From Promicromonospora umidemergens (GTDB taxonomy: Bacteria; Actinomycetota; Actinomycetes; Actinomycetales; Cellulomonadaceae): a DNA stretch of 64,000 nt. Below the pieces are notes generated by a model. The model worked only from the letters and a program-made list of their open reading frames with translations, was not told the origin of the DNA and ran no database searches. Shown here piece after piece: positions 33,543-41,954 of this stretch. The stretch spans positions 124,001 to 188,000 of the forward strand of contig NZ_JAMTCT010000001.1 in assembly GCF_024171995.1 (NCBI RefSeq). Reading direction: 5' to 3'. Position numbers and translations under genes: made by a program. Position 1 is the stretch's first letter, and every line of letters starts with the position of its first letter.

Positions 33543-34460
33543 TCAGGCCTCCTTGCGCATGCCGCGCAGCTGCACCGCGTAGGCCACGAGCATCGTGAGC
33601 ACGCCCATGATGATCGCCACCGTGGCCGAGTAGTTGTACTGCTGGCCGGAGAAGGACAGCGAGTAGGCGTACAGGTTCGGGGTGTAGTGCGTCGAGATGT
33701 AGTTGGGCGACAGCGACTGCAGGATGCTCGGCTCGTTGAAGAGCTGGAACGAGCCGATGATCGAGAAGATGGTCGCCACCACGAGGGCGCCGCGGATGGC
33801 GGGCACCTTGATCGCGGAGATCACGCGCCACGGTCCCGCGCCGTCGATCTCCGCGGCCTCGTACAGCGAGACCGGTACGACCCGCAGCGCGGAGTAGAAG
33901 ATCAGCATGTTGTAGCCCACGAACTGCCAAGTCACGATGTTGCCGATCGCCGGGAGCAGCAGGACGGATGCCAGCGGGTCTGGGATGCTCGTACCGAACA
34001 GGTCGTTGAAGTTGCCGACCAGGCCGAACCGGTCGCCGTACATGAAGCCCCACATCAGCGCTGCCACGACGCCCGGTACCGCGTACGGCAGGAAGATCGT
34101 GAGGCGGAAGAAGTCCCGCCCGTAGAGGCGGCCGCTGTCGATGGCGAGGGCGACCAGCAGCGAGATGCCGAGCATCACGGGCACCTGGACCAGGAGGAAC
34201 AGCGTGACGCGGCCCACACCGTCCCAGAACTGCGGGTCGCCGAGCGCGCGGGCGTAGTTGTCGAGCCCGACGAACGACGTGCCGCCGACGAGCTGGGTCT
34301 GGAACAGGCTCAGGTAGAGCGAGTACACGATCGGCGCGAGGAAGACCAGGGCGAAGACAGCCATGAAGGGGCCGACGAAGCCCCATCCGGCCCAGCGGGA
34401 GCGGCGTCGCATCCGTCCCTGGATCTTGGGCACGGCCGGAGGCGATGCGAGCGTGGTCAA
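33543..34460 (-). CDS. Sugar ABC transporter permease, MalF type
   Basis: A 305-residue protein with six membrane helices and the EAA loop YEAAEIDGAGPWRVISAIKV. The start is taken as TTG at 34460, because AAGGAG lies 9 bases upstream; the first ATG (34412) has no such site. It is the first gene of the operon, which here runs permease-permease-binding protein-GH35, with the binding protein third instead of first. A LacI-type operator candidate lies 41 bases upstream. Confidence 0.9.
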   Translation of the reverse strand: MTTLASPPAVPKIQGRMRRRSRWAGWGFVGPFMAVFALVFLAPIVYSLYLSLFQTQLVGGTSFVGLDNYARALGDPQFWDGVGRVTLFLLVQVPVMLGISLLVALAIDSGRLYGRDFFRLTIFLPYAVPGVVAALMWGFMYGDRFGLVGNFNDLFGTSIPDPLASVLLLPAIGNIVTWQFVGYNMLIFYSALRVVPVSLYEAAEIDGAGPWRVISAIKVPAIRGALVVATIFSIIGSFQLFNEPSILQSLSPNYISTHYTPNLYAYSLSFSGQQYNYSATVAIIMGVLTMLVAYAVQLRGMRKEA

Positions 34461-34501
34461 GGGAAGTCGCTCCTTACGCGGGTGGGGTCAGCATGTCGTC
34501 G

Positions 34502-34515
34502 TGTTGACGTCAACA
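34502..34515. promoter_or_regulatory. LacI-type operator between the importer operon and its regulator
   Basis: TGTTGACGTCAACA is a perfect 14-base palindrome with a central CG, the usual form of LacI/GalR-family operators. It lies 41 bases from the permease start and 86 bases from the lacI start. Confidence 0.7.
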
Positions 34516-34601
34516 TGGTGACGCGGACTAGGGTGCTCGTGAGCTACCCGGGGTGTCAAGCGCGTGCCGGTGAGACGGTGCGTCACGAGGAGGTGGATGC
34601 C

Positions 34602-35630
34602 GTGGAGGGCAGAGGTCCGTCCCTGGTCGACGTGGCCGCGCTCGCCGGCGTGTCGACCCAGACCGTCTCTCGCGTGTCGATGGGTCTGGACAACGTGCGG
34701 CCGGCGACCCGGGACCGGGTGCTCGCGGCGATGGCGGAGCTCGGTTACGCGCCCAACACGGCGGCGCGAGCGTTGCGGTACGGCAGCTTCCGGACCATCG
34801 GCGTGATCGCCCACCGGCTCGCCCGCACGGGGGAGTCCCGGACGGTCGAGGCAGTGGTCGAGGCGGCGCGCAGGGAGGGCTACACGGTGACGCTGATCGA
34901 CGTCGAGAGCCCGTCGTCCGACGTCGTCTCCGCCGCGGCGACCCGGCTCTCCCACCAGGCCATCGACGGGCTGGTGATCATCAGGGCCGAGACCGCGACG
35001 CCGGACACGCTCGCGCTGCCGCCACGGCTGCCCGTCGTGGTGTCCGACTCACGGTTCGTCGGCCACCACCCCGCCGTCGGCGCCGACCAGGCGGACGGAG
35101 CCCGCCGTGCCACGCAGCACCTTCTGGATCTGGGGCACCGGACCGTGCACCACGTCGCGGGACCGGCGGACTCGGCGCCCGCCCAGCTGCGGGCAGAGGC
35201 CTGGCGCGTGGCGCTCGGCGAGGCCGGCCGGCCGGTTCCCGAGACCGTGGAGGGGGACTGGACGGCGGCCTCCGGGTACGCCGCCGGCCGCGGTCTCGCC
35301 GCCGACACGGACGTCACGGCGGTGTTCTGCGCCAACGACGAGATGGCCGCCGGCGTGCTCAGGGCCTTGCACGAGGCCGGCCGGGCCGTGCCGCGCGACG
35401 TCTCGGTCGTCGGGTTCGACGACATCCTCCTGGCGGAGTACCTCTGGCCGCCCCTGACGACCGTGGTGCAGGACTTCGACGAGATCGGCCGACGGCTCGT
35501 GGCCCGGCTGCTGGACCAGGTGCGGACGGGGGAGATCGCGGACGGCACCGACCCCGAGGACCTGCACGAGGTGGTGCCGGTGGAGCTCAAGATCCGGGAG
35601 AGCACGGCGCCCCCGCGTCCGCCCGGGTAG
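34602..35630 (+). CDS. LacI-family repressor of the galactoside operon
   Basis: A 342-residue protein. The GTG at 34602 is preferred because GAGGAGG lies 8 bases ahead; an ATG at 34515 would overlap the operator. The LacI helix-turn-helix is LVDVAALAGVSTQTVSRVSM, with hinge LGYAPNTAARALR. The periplasmic-binding-like core has VVSDSRFVGHHPAVGADQ and VFCANDEMAAGVLRALHEAG. It is divergent from the importer operon, so galactoside-responsive repression is likely. Confidence 0.92.
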   Translation: MEGRGPSLVDVAALAGVSTQTVSRVSMGLDNVRPATRDRVLAAMAELGYAPNTAARALRYGSFRTIGVIAHRLARTGESRTVEAVVEAARREGYTVTLIDVESPSSDVVSAAATRLSHQAIDGLVIIRAETATPDTLALPPRLPVVVSDSRFVGHHPAVGADQADGARRATQHLLDLGHRTVHHVAGPADSAPAQLRAEAWRVALGEAGRPVPETVEGDWTAASGYAAGRGLAADTDVTAVFCANDEMAAGVLRALHEAGRAVPRDVSVVGFDDILLAEYLWPPLTTVVQDFDEIGRRLVARLLDQVRTGEIADGTDPEDLHEVVPVELKIRESTAPPRPPG

Positions 35631-35683
35631 GCCTTGCTCGTCCGGTGCCGAGCATTCACCCTGAAACCCGTAGGATCGGCTTG

Positions 35684-36451
35684 ATGGCGCAATCAGAGGG
35701 CAGGGGTGGAACGCGCGTGGAGTCACCGTCAACCGAGGCTCCGCTCGACCCGTCGACCCGTCCGACGTGGCGCAGCTCGGCGCTCGCGGCCGTCCTCGGC
35801 ACGCTGGTGTTCGCCTTCCTCATCTGGCAGGTCATCGTCCGCGGCCCGTTCATCGCCTGGGACTGGCAGTTCCACTACTACGTGAACGCGCACCACCCCG
35901 TGGGGTGGGAGAAGGCCTTCCTCGACATCGTCGCGAGCGTCACGGGCGAGCGCCTGTTCACCATCCCGATGGTGGGCGGCACCGCGCTCTACGTGGCCTG
36001 GAAGCAGGGCGGCCCCGGCTCGCTCTGGAACATCGGCACCCGGCGGCCCGTCCTCGCCGTGCTCGCCGGCCTCGCGACCATCGCCGTGATCGGCTACGGC
36101 ACCAAGTTCGGCCTCGGCCGTACCGGCCCGCACCACAACATGGACGTGCTGCACGCCGGTGGTCAGGCCTTCCCGTCAGGCCATGCGTCGAACACGTTCT
36201 TCACCGGCTTCTTCATCCTCTGCCTGCTGTTCGCCCAGAGCGGGCTCAGCCCGAACCTCGGCCGGCTGCGCAAGCTGATCCCCGTCGTCGCCGTGATCGT
36301 GATGATCGCGGGTGCCCTGATGTCGTGGCTGGACTACCACTGGCTGAGCGACATCCCCGGCGGCTGGCTGCTCGGGTTCATCGCCTGCATGGTGGCGCTG
36401 TCCGTGCTCCGTGCCCCGCGCCGCGAACGAGAACGCAAGCCCGCCCGCTAG
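35684..36451 (+). CDS. PAP2-family membrane phosphatase
   Basis: A 255-residue protein with about six membrane helices. The three-part phosphatidic-acid phosphatase type 2 site is present: KFGLGRTGP (related to K-x6-RP), PSGHAS and SWLDYHWLSD (the R-x5-H-x3-D type). Such enzymes dephosphorylate lipid phosphates (phosphatidate, undecaprenyl or prenyl diphosphates) on the outer membrane face. It is convergent with glpD, 4 bases apart. Given the glycerolipid neighbours, a phosphatidate-like substrate is plausible but unproven. Confidence 0.88.
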   Translation: MAQSEGRGGTRVESPSTEAPLDPSTRPTWRSSALAAVLGTLVFAFLIWQVIVRGPFIAWDWQFHYYVNAHHPVGWEKAFLDIVASVTGERLFTIPMVGGTALYVAWKQGGPGSLWNIGTRRPVLAVLAGLATIAVIGYGTKFGLGRTGPHHNMDVLHAGGQAFPSGHASNTFFTGFFILCLLFAQSGLSPNLGRLRKLIPVVAVIVMIAGALMSWLDYHWLSDIPGGWLLGFIACMVALSVLRAPRRERERKPAR

Positions 36452-36455
36452 GACG

Positions 36456-38051
36456 TCAGAGCCGCGCCAGGGTGTCGGCGACCAGCTCCGCGACGACGTC
36501 GTGCACCGCCGCGCGGTCGGCGGGGACCAGCCCGACCCGGGTGCGGCGGTCCAGCACGTCGTCCGCGTCCAGCGCACCCTCGTGCGTGACCGCCCACTCG
36601 ATCTCGGCGCGCGTGATGTCCAGGTGCCCAGCGGTCGTGATCCCCTGCCCGACGGCGGACGCCGCACCCGGCAGTGCGGCAGCGGCCAGCACCTGAGCGG
36701 CCTCGGCGCCGTACCGCGCCACGAGGGAGGCCGGCAGGGTCCCGGCCTGCGTCGATCGCCTGACCAGCGACGGCGCCCCGACCAGTGACGGCGCCCCGAC
36801 CAGCGGCAGGTCGGCGGTCCAGCACGGCCCAGCGGTGAGCCCGGCGTGCCGGACGGCCAGGTCCACCGCGTCCTCGGCCATGGTCCGGTAGGTCGTCAGC
36901 TTGCCGCCCAGCACGTTCACCGCGCCGGTGGCCGGCGACACCTCCACGAGGTGCTTGCGCGAGACGTCGGACGTCACCGTGCCCGCGCCGTCGCCCGGCC
37001 TGGCCGCGTCCACCAGGGGCCGCAGCCCCGCGAAGGTGCCCACGACGTCGTCGGGCACGAGGGGGCGGTCCAGCAGGCCGGACACGGTCTCCAGCAGGAA
37101 GTCGACCTCGCCCTGCGTGGCTACCGGCACGTCCGGGACCGGGCCGGGTGCCTCCTCGTCGGTGAGGCCGATGACCACCCGGCCGAGCTGCGTGGGCAGC
37201 GCGAAGACGTAGCGCGACCCGGAGCCGGGTACCGGGACCATGAGGGCGCCGGCCGGACGGCCGAGCCGCGCGGCGGGCACCACGACGTGCGTGCCGCGGC
37301 TCGGTCGTAGCCGCACCGACGGGTCGACCGTCCCTGCCCACACGCCCGTCGCGTTCACGACCACGCGGGCGCGCACGGTCAGGGTCGTGCCGGTGAGCGC
37401 GTCCTCGAGCGTCGCGCCGTCCGCGCGCAGCTCGGTGGCCCGGACGCGCGTGAGGATCCGTGCCCCGCGCCCCGCGGCGGTCCGGGCCAGGGCGACGACG
37501 AGCCGGGCGTCGTCGACGAGCTGGCCGTCGTGCGCTATCCAGGCGCCGCGCAGGCGCGTCCGCGCGACGGCCGGCACGAGCCGGGCGGCCGCACCGGGCC
37601 GGGCGAGGCGGGGGCCTGGCAGCACAAGGGACGACGTCCCGGCGTCGCGGCGCAGCAGGTCGCCGAGCCCGAACCCGATGCCCGCCGTGAGGCCCTGCCG
37701 CCTGCCCACGCCGGGCGCGAGCGGGAGCACCTGCGGCAGCGCGCGCACCAGGTGCGGCGCGGTGCGGGTCATCAGGACGTGGCGCTCCCGCGCGCTCTCG
37801 CGGGCCACGCCGACGTCGCCGGTGGCCAGGTACCGGAGCCCGCCGTGCGCCAGCTTGGAGCTCCAGCGGGAGGTGCCCCAGGCGAGGTCGCGTGCCTCGA
37901 CAAGGGCGACGGAGAGGCCGCGCGCCGCCGCGTCGAGCGCCACGCCGGTGCCCGTCACCCCACCGCCGACCACGAGCAGGTCGACGGTCTCGGAGGCGAG
38001 CTCGTCGAGCTCGTCGGCGCGCCGGACGGCGGTCAGGGCAGTGCGCTGCAT
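36456..38051 (-). CDS. glpD: Aerobic glycerol-3-phosphate dehydrogenase
   Basis: A 531-residue protein. The FAD loop VDLLVVGGGVTGTGVALDAA is at residues 23-42, followed by DLAWGTSRWSSKLAHGGLRY, the GlpD signature, then GTHVVVPAARL, GLTDEEAPGPVPDVP and LGGKLTTYRTMAEDAVDLAV. It oxidises glycerol-3-phosphate to dihydroxyacetone phosphate at the membrane and passes electrons to quinone. It is 42 bases downstream of a TetR gene on the same strand, which may regulate it. A short repeat, SLVGAPSLV, occurs near residue 430. Confidence 0.94.
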   Translation of the reverse strand: MQRTALTAVRRADELDELASETVDLLVVGGGVTGTGVALDAAARGLSVALVEARDLAWGTSRWSSKLAHGGLRYLATGDVGVARESARERHVLMTRTAPHLVRALPQVLPLAPGVGRRQGLTAGIGFGLGDLLRRDAGTSSLVLPGPRLARPGAAARLVPAVARTRLRGAWIAHDGQLVDDARLVVALARTAAGRGARILTRVRATELRADGATLEDALTGTTLTVRARVVVNATGVWAGTVDPSVRLRPSRGTHVVVPAARLGRPAGALMVPVPGSGSRYVFALPTQLGRVVIGLTDEEAPGPVPDVPVATQGEVDFLLETVSGLLDRPLVPDDVVGTFAGLRPLVDAARPGDGAGTVTSDVSRKHLVEVSPATGAVNVLGGKLTTYRTMAEDAVDLAVRHAGLTAGPCWTADLPLVGAPSLVGAPSLVRRSTQAGTLPASLVARYGAEAAQVLAAAALPGAASAVGQGITTAGHLDITRAEIEWAVTHEGALDADDVLDRRTRVGLVPADRAAVHDVVAELVADTLARL

Positions 38052-38075
38052 CGGTCCTGCTTCCGGGTGAGGGGC

Positions 38076-38094
38076 ATCGGGCGTGGTGCCCGAT
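38076..38094 (-). terminator. Short hairpin after the tetR gene
   Basis: ATCGGGC-GTGGT-GCCCGAT pairs perfectly over 7 bp and touches the tetR stop codon. It may partially terminate before glpD. Confidence 0.45.
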
Positions 38095-38726
38095 CAGGGA
38101 CGGAGATACCCGTCGAGGGCGTGCGCGAGCTCGGTGCGCAGGGCGCCGGCGTCGATGACCGTGGTGACCGTCTTGTAGGACAGCACTGTCGACTGGGTGA
38201 TGAGCAGGACCATGACGGCCAGGTCGGAGGCGGGCCCCTGGCGGACCGTCCCGCCCTCCTGGGCGGCGGTGAGAGCCGCGGCGAGCCACTCGAGGCTGAC
38301 GCGCTGCGAGCGGCCGATCCGCTGGAACGCGTACTGGGTGAAGACCTCTGGCTCGTGGGTCAGCAGGCGCCCGTACACGGGGTCGGTGCGGAGCAGCTCG
38401 CTGAACCGGACCACCTTCTCGACGACGGTGGCGCGGTCGCTGGCGTGCGGGCCGACGGCGGTGATCACGCGCTGCGCACGGTGCACGAGGAGCGCGCGCA
38501 GCACGTCCTGAGCCGACTCCCAGCGCCGATAGACGGTGGGCCGCGAGACGCCGGCGGCCCTCGCCAGCTCGGTGACGGACAGGCCACGGGTGCCCCGGGT
38601 GGCGACCAGCTCGGCGGCGGACGCGAGCAGGCGCGCCTCGATGTCGACGGGCTCGGTGCCGTGGGGCTCGGTGTCGGGGTGCTCCGGCGGCGAGATCGGC
38701 CCGGGCGGCACGTTACGGATTGTCAT
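38094..38726 (-). CDS. TetR-family regulator of the glycerolipid cluster
   Basis: A 210-residue protein. A Pro-rich N-terminus of about 28 residues precedes the helix-turn-helix (LLASAAELVATRGTRGLSVT then LARAAGVSRPTVYRRWESAQ). The ligand domain follows. It is divergent from the AGPS-like oxidase and upstream of glpD, and an inverted repeat lies between the divergent starts. It likely controls both sides in response to a lipid or acyl ligand (inference). Confidence 0.87.
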   Translation of the reverse strand: MTIRNVPPGPISPPEHPDTEPHGTEPVDIEARLLASAAELVATRGTRGLSVTELARAAGVSRPTVYRRWESAQDVLRALLVHRAQRVITAVGPHASDRATVVEKVVRFSELLRTDPVYGRLLTHEPEVFTQYAFQRIGRSQRVSLEWLAAALTAAQEGGTVRQGPASDLAVMVLLITQSTVLSYKTVTTVIDAGALRTELAHALDGYLRP

Positions 38727-38745
38727 GTTGTGTCACACTGTAACG
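38711..38745. promoter_or_regulatory. Candidate TetR operator region
   Basis: CGTTAC (38711-38716) and GTAACG (38740-38745) are inverted repeats flanking the palindrome GTGTCACAC (38730-38738), over and just upstream of the tetR start. This is a likely autoregulation site. Confidence 0.45.
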
Positions 38746-38790
38746 CGCACCGGGCCCGACTGCCAGGCCCGCCGACGACCCGGAGGACAC

Positions 38791-40434
38791 GTGAGCACAG
38801 AGCCGCAGCACGAACGCATCGACATGCGGTGGTCCGGCTGGGGCGACCCCGGCGCGGCACACGGGCTCCCCGGCGGTGTGAAGCTCCTGCTCGCAGCGGT
38901 GCTCGGCCGGATACCGGCGGCACGCCCCGCGCCGGACCTCGCGGAGGTCACGGTCACCACCCCACCCCTGGACGACGCCGACGTGGCGGCCCTCGCCTCG
39001 GTCGTCGGTGCTGCCCACGTCGACGTCGGGCGCGAGGCCCGGATGCTGCACGCGGGCGGGAAGTCCACGCCGGACCTGCTGCGGCGCAGGCAGGCCGAGC
39101 AGGTCGCGCCGGGCGTCGTCGTGCTGCCCGGCTCCGAGGACGAGGTGGCCGCGGTGCTGGCGGTCGCCGGTGAGCGGAGCCTCGCCGTCGTGCCGTTCGG
39201 TGGCGGCACCGCCGTGACCGGCGGGCTGGAGCCGGACGCCGGGGCGCACCGGGGCGTCGTCAGCCTCGATCTGCGCCGGCTGGCCGGGCTGGTCACGCTG
39301 GACACCACGGCTCAGGAGGCGACCCTCTGGGCAGGGACCACCGCACCGGCCGCCGAGTCGGCGCTGGGCGAGCAGGGCTTCGAGCTGGGCCACTTCCCCC
39401 AGAGCTTCGAGTTCGCGACCCTTGGCGGGTTCGCCGCCATGCGCTCCTCCGGCCAGAGCTCGGCCGGGTACGGGCGGTTCGACGCCATGGTCACCGGGCT
39501 GCGCGTGGTGACACCGACCGGGCTGCTCGACCTGGGCCGCGCACCCGGGTCCGCCGCGGGCCCTGACCTGGTGCGCTGGTTCCTCGGCTCGGAGGGCGCC
39601 TTCGGCGTGATCACGCAGGTGCGGGTGCGGGTGCACCCCACGCCGGAGGTGCGGCTGTTCGATGCCTGGACCTTCGGCGACTTCGTGGCCGGCGCCGACG
39701 CGCTGCGCCGGGTGGCCCAGCTCGGCACCGGCCCCACGGTGCTCCGGCTGTCCGACGAGGACGAGACGGCGGTCTCCCTCGCGCAGGTCGGCAACCTCGG
39801 CAAGGCGCTGGCCAGGGGCTGCTCCGCCGTCGTGCTGCACGAGGGTCCCGACGGACTGGCCCAGGCTCGGCGCGAGGCCACCACGCGGGTGCTGCGCGAG
39901 GCGGGCGGAAGGCCGGCCGCCGAGAAGCTGGCGGTGTCCTGGGACCACGGCCGGTTCAAGGCGCCCTACCTGCGCGACGCGCTGCTCGACAACGGCGTGT
40001 TCTGCGAGACCCTCGAGACCGCCACCACGTGGTCGAACCTGCACGCGCTGAAGACCGCGGTCACCGGCGCGCTGGCGGACGGCCTGGCCAAGGAGGGGGC
40101 GAAGAGCCGCGTCCTCTGCCACGTCTCCCACGTGTATCCGACAGGGGCGTCGCTCTACTTCACGGTGATCGCCGGCCTCGGCGTCGACCCGCTCGTGCCG
40201 TGGGAGCGGGTGAAGCACCGCGTGAACGACGCGATCACGGCGGCGGGCGCCACCATCAGCCACCACCACGGGGTCGGCGCGGACCACGCCCCCTGGCTGG
40301 AGCAGGAGATCGGCGAGGTCGGGCTCCGGATGCTGCGGGCGGTCAAGGCAGAGCTGGACCCGGCGGGGATCATGAACCCCGGCGCGCTGCTCGGCCCGAC
40401 GACGCCGCCGCGCCCGGCCGGGCAGGGCGGCTGA
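38791..40434 (+). CDS. FAD-linked oxidase, alkyldihydroxyacetonephosphate synthase-like
   Basis: A 547-residue protein from a GTG with GGAGG ahead. The N-terminal RWSGWGDP, the FAD-binding PCMH domain (VVVLPGSEDEVAAVLAVAGE, PFGGGTAVTGG, FPQSFEFATLGGFAAMRSSG) and the late ATISHHHGVGADHAPW match alkyl-DHAP synthase (AGPS), which swaps the acyl chain of acyl-DHAP for a fatty alcohol to start ether-lipid synthesis. Bacterial homologues are common but rarely characterised, so ether-lipid synthesis is inference. GlpD (DHAP supply), a lipid kinase and a PAP2 phosphatase lie beside it. Confidence 0.85.
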   Translation: MSTEPQHERIDMRWSGWGDPGAAHGLPGGVKLLLAAVLGRIPAARPAPDLAEVTVTTPPLDDADVAALASVVGAAHVDVGREARMLHAGGKSTPDLLRRRQAEQVAPGVVVLPGSEDEVAAVLAVAGERSLAVVPFGGGTAVTGGLEPDAGAHRGVVSLDLRRLAGLVTLDTTAQEATLWAGTTAPAAESALGEQGFELGHFPQSFEFATLGGFAAMRSSGQSSAGYGRFDAMVTGLRVVTPTGLLDLGRAPGSAAGPDLVRWFLGSEGAFGVITQVRVRVHPTPEVRLFDAWTFGDFVAGADALRRVAQLGTGPTVLRLSDEDETAVSLAQVGNLGKALARGCSAVVLHEGPDGLAQARREATTRVLREAGGRPAAEKLAVSWDHGRFKAPYLRDALLDNGVFCETLETATTWSNLHALKTAVTGALADGLAKEGAKSRVLCHVSHVYPTGASLYFTVIAGLGVDPLVPWERVKHRVNDAITAAGATISHHHGVGADHAPWLEQEIGEVGLRMLRAVKAELDPAGIMNPGALLGPTTPPRPAGQGG

Positions 40435-40510
40435 CCAGGTAGGTTGCGGCCCACCACATACTTCGCAGGTTCGACGACAGGGCGTCCGACGGCGGGCGCG
40501 TGGAGCTGAC

Positions 40511-41428
40511 ATGACTGAGCAGTTCGGCGGGACCGGGCACATCGCCGTGCTCGTGAACCCCGCATCGGGGCGTGGCTCCGGCGCGGGAGGCGGCCATGCG
40601 GCAGTCGACCGGCTCCGCGCGCGTGGCGTCGACGTCCGCGTCTACCAGGGTGCCGACGCCGAGGAGACGGTGGCGCTCGCGAAGAAGGCGGTCGACGAGG
40701 AACCTGCCGTCGTGGTGGTCGCGGGGGGCGACGGCACCATCTCGTCCGTGCTGCAGCCGGTCCTGGAGGCGGGCCTGCCGCTCGCGGTGGTCCCCGGGGG
40801 CACCGGCAACGACCTGGCCCGGGAGCACGGGATACCGCTCGGAGACCCGGCCGCCGCGGCGGACCTGGCGCTCGACGGCGCCCGCAAGCGTGTCGACACG
40901 GGCACCATCACGGCCGACGACGGCACGGTGCGCCACTTCGTCACCGTCCTGTGCGCCGGCCTGGACTCCCTGACGAACGAGCGCACCAACCGCATGACCT
41001 GGCCCACCGGCCCCGCCCGGTACCGGATCGCGGTGTACGCGGAGTGGCTGCGGCTCAAGCGGTTCGGCTACCGGCTGGACCCCGTGGGCGCCCCGGCGCT
41101 CGCGCAGGACGGGTACGTGCTCGGGATCGGCCTCACCAGGTCCTACGGGGGCGGGGTGCCGATCTGCCCCCGCGCCGACCCGACGGACGGGCTCCTCGAC
41201 GTCACCCTCGTGCACGCGGTGGGCCGGTTCCGCTTCATGGCGTTCGATGGCCTCATCAAGGCGGGCAAGCACGTCGAGCGGCCGGACGTCACCACGCTGC
41301 GGACCTCCGCGATCCGGGTCGAGGCACCGGCCGGCCTGGTCGCCTACGCGGACGGCGAGTACGTCGGACCGCTGCCGGTCACGGTCGAGGCGCACCGGGA
41401 GGTGCTGACGCTCTGCGTCCCGGTGTGA
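40511..41428 (+). CDS. Diacylglycerol/lipid kinase (DagK family)
   Basis: A 305-residue protein. The catalytic loop VVVAGGDGTISSVLQPVLEA (GGDGT) and VVPGGTGNDLAREHGIPL define the family. The C-terminal beta domain has YVLGIGLTRSYGGGVPICPR and PTDGLLDVTLVHAVGRF. It phosphorylates diacylglycerol or a similar neutral lipid with ATP at the membrane. It is 76 bases downstream of the AGPS-like gene and probably cotranscribed. A large repeat array begins 26 bases after its stop. Confidence 0.92.
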   Translation: MTEQFGGTGHIAVLVNPASGRGSGAGGGHAAVDRLRARGVDVRVYQGADAEETVALAKKAVDEEPAVVVVAGGDGTISSVLQPVLEAGLPLAVVPGGTGNDLAREHGIPLGDPAAAADLALDGARKRVDTGTITADDGTVRHFVTVLCAGLDSLTNERTNRMTWPTGPARYRIAVYAEWLRLKRFGYRLDPVGAPALAQDGYVLGIGLTRSYGGGVPICPRADPTDGLLDVTLVHAVGRFRFMAFDGLIKAGKHVERPDVTTLRTSAIRVEAPAGLVAYADGEYVGPLPVTVEAHREVLTLCVPV

Positions 41429-41454
41429 GGTTCCGAGCTGCTTCCGGCCGCGGT

Positions 41455-41808
41455 CGAGCCGCAAGTTGGTGGTGAGTCGGGTCGCGGGGTGGGTTCGAGC
41501 CGCAAGTTGGTGGTGAGTCGGGTCGCGGGGTCGCCGAGCCGCAAGTTGATCGTGACCGGGGCCGCCGAGCCGCAAGTTGCTGGTCCTGAGAGCGTCTGGT
41601 GGACCAGTTCGCTTCGGTTCGGCACGCCGATTCACGTTCAACCTTCGGTTCGGCACGCCGATTCACGTTCAACCTTCGGTTCGGCACGCCGATTCACGTT
41701 CAACCTTCGGTTCGGCACGTCGGCTGACGATTAACTTGCGGTTCGGCGGGCTCGGCACGTTCAACCTTCGGTTCGGCATGCCGGCTGACGATTAACTTGC
41801 GGTTCGGC
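41455..41808. repeat. Array of 4 forward and 7 inverted copies of one unit
   Basis: Forward units starting CGAGCCGCAAGTTG lie at 41455, 41496, 41535 and 41566. Inverted units starting CTTCGGTTCGGC or TTGCGGTTCGGC lie at 41612, 41643, 41674, 41705, 41736, 41766 and 41797, with a 30-31 base period; three are identical. The reverse complement of the inverted unit (CGAACCGAAGGTTG...GTGAATCGG) matches the forward unit (CGAGCCGCAAGTTG...GTGAGTCGG) at 19 of 26 positions, so one element is present in both orientations. The rest of 41429-41886 holds no gene. Confidence 0.85.
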
Positions 41809-41886
41809 GCACCCGGCCAGCGCACTCGACCACCAGCCGCCTTCGGTACGACCTTGGCCGGTGTGACCCGGATCACGGCGTGCTCG

Positions 41887-41913
41887 TGTCACGTCCGGGA
41901 GCCGGGTGGTGTC
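41887..41913 (+). promoter_or_regulatory. Candidate ECF41-type promoter
   Basis: TGTCACG-N16-TGTC closely matches the TGTCACA-N16-CGTC target reported for ECF41 sigma factors. It lies 41 bases ahead of the AhpD-like gene, which is followed by an ECF41-type sigma gene. Confidence 0.6.
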
Positions 41914-41954
41914 TGGAGGGTGTCCGCGATGAAGCCACCGAACGGAGACCGACC

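Noticed and set aside
31194-34600. Very long open frame on the plus strand running into the LacI gene
   Set aside because: It is the antisense of the binding-protein and permease genes. Open antisense frames are expected at this G+C, and the LacI gene has its own ribosome site at 34602.
34515-34601. ATG at 34515 as the start of the LacI regulator
   Set aside because: It lacks a ribosome site, overlaps the palindromic operator and would add 29 non-conserved residues. The GTG at 34602 has GAGGAGG at the right distance.
40435-40510. Possible diverged copy of the array unit (GGTTGCGG ... CTTCGCAGGTTCG) between the AGPS-like and kinase genes
   Set aside because: Similarity is short and partial, so it was not listed as a repeat.
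41455-41808. CRISPR array, suggested by about 31-base periodicity
   Set aside because: The periodic units are contiguous, with no unique spacers. Forward and inverted copies are mixed, and no cas gene is in the window.
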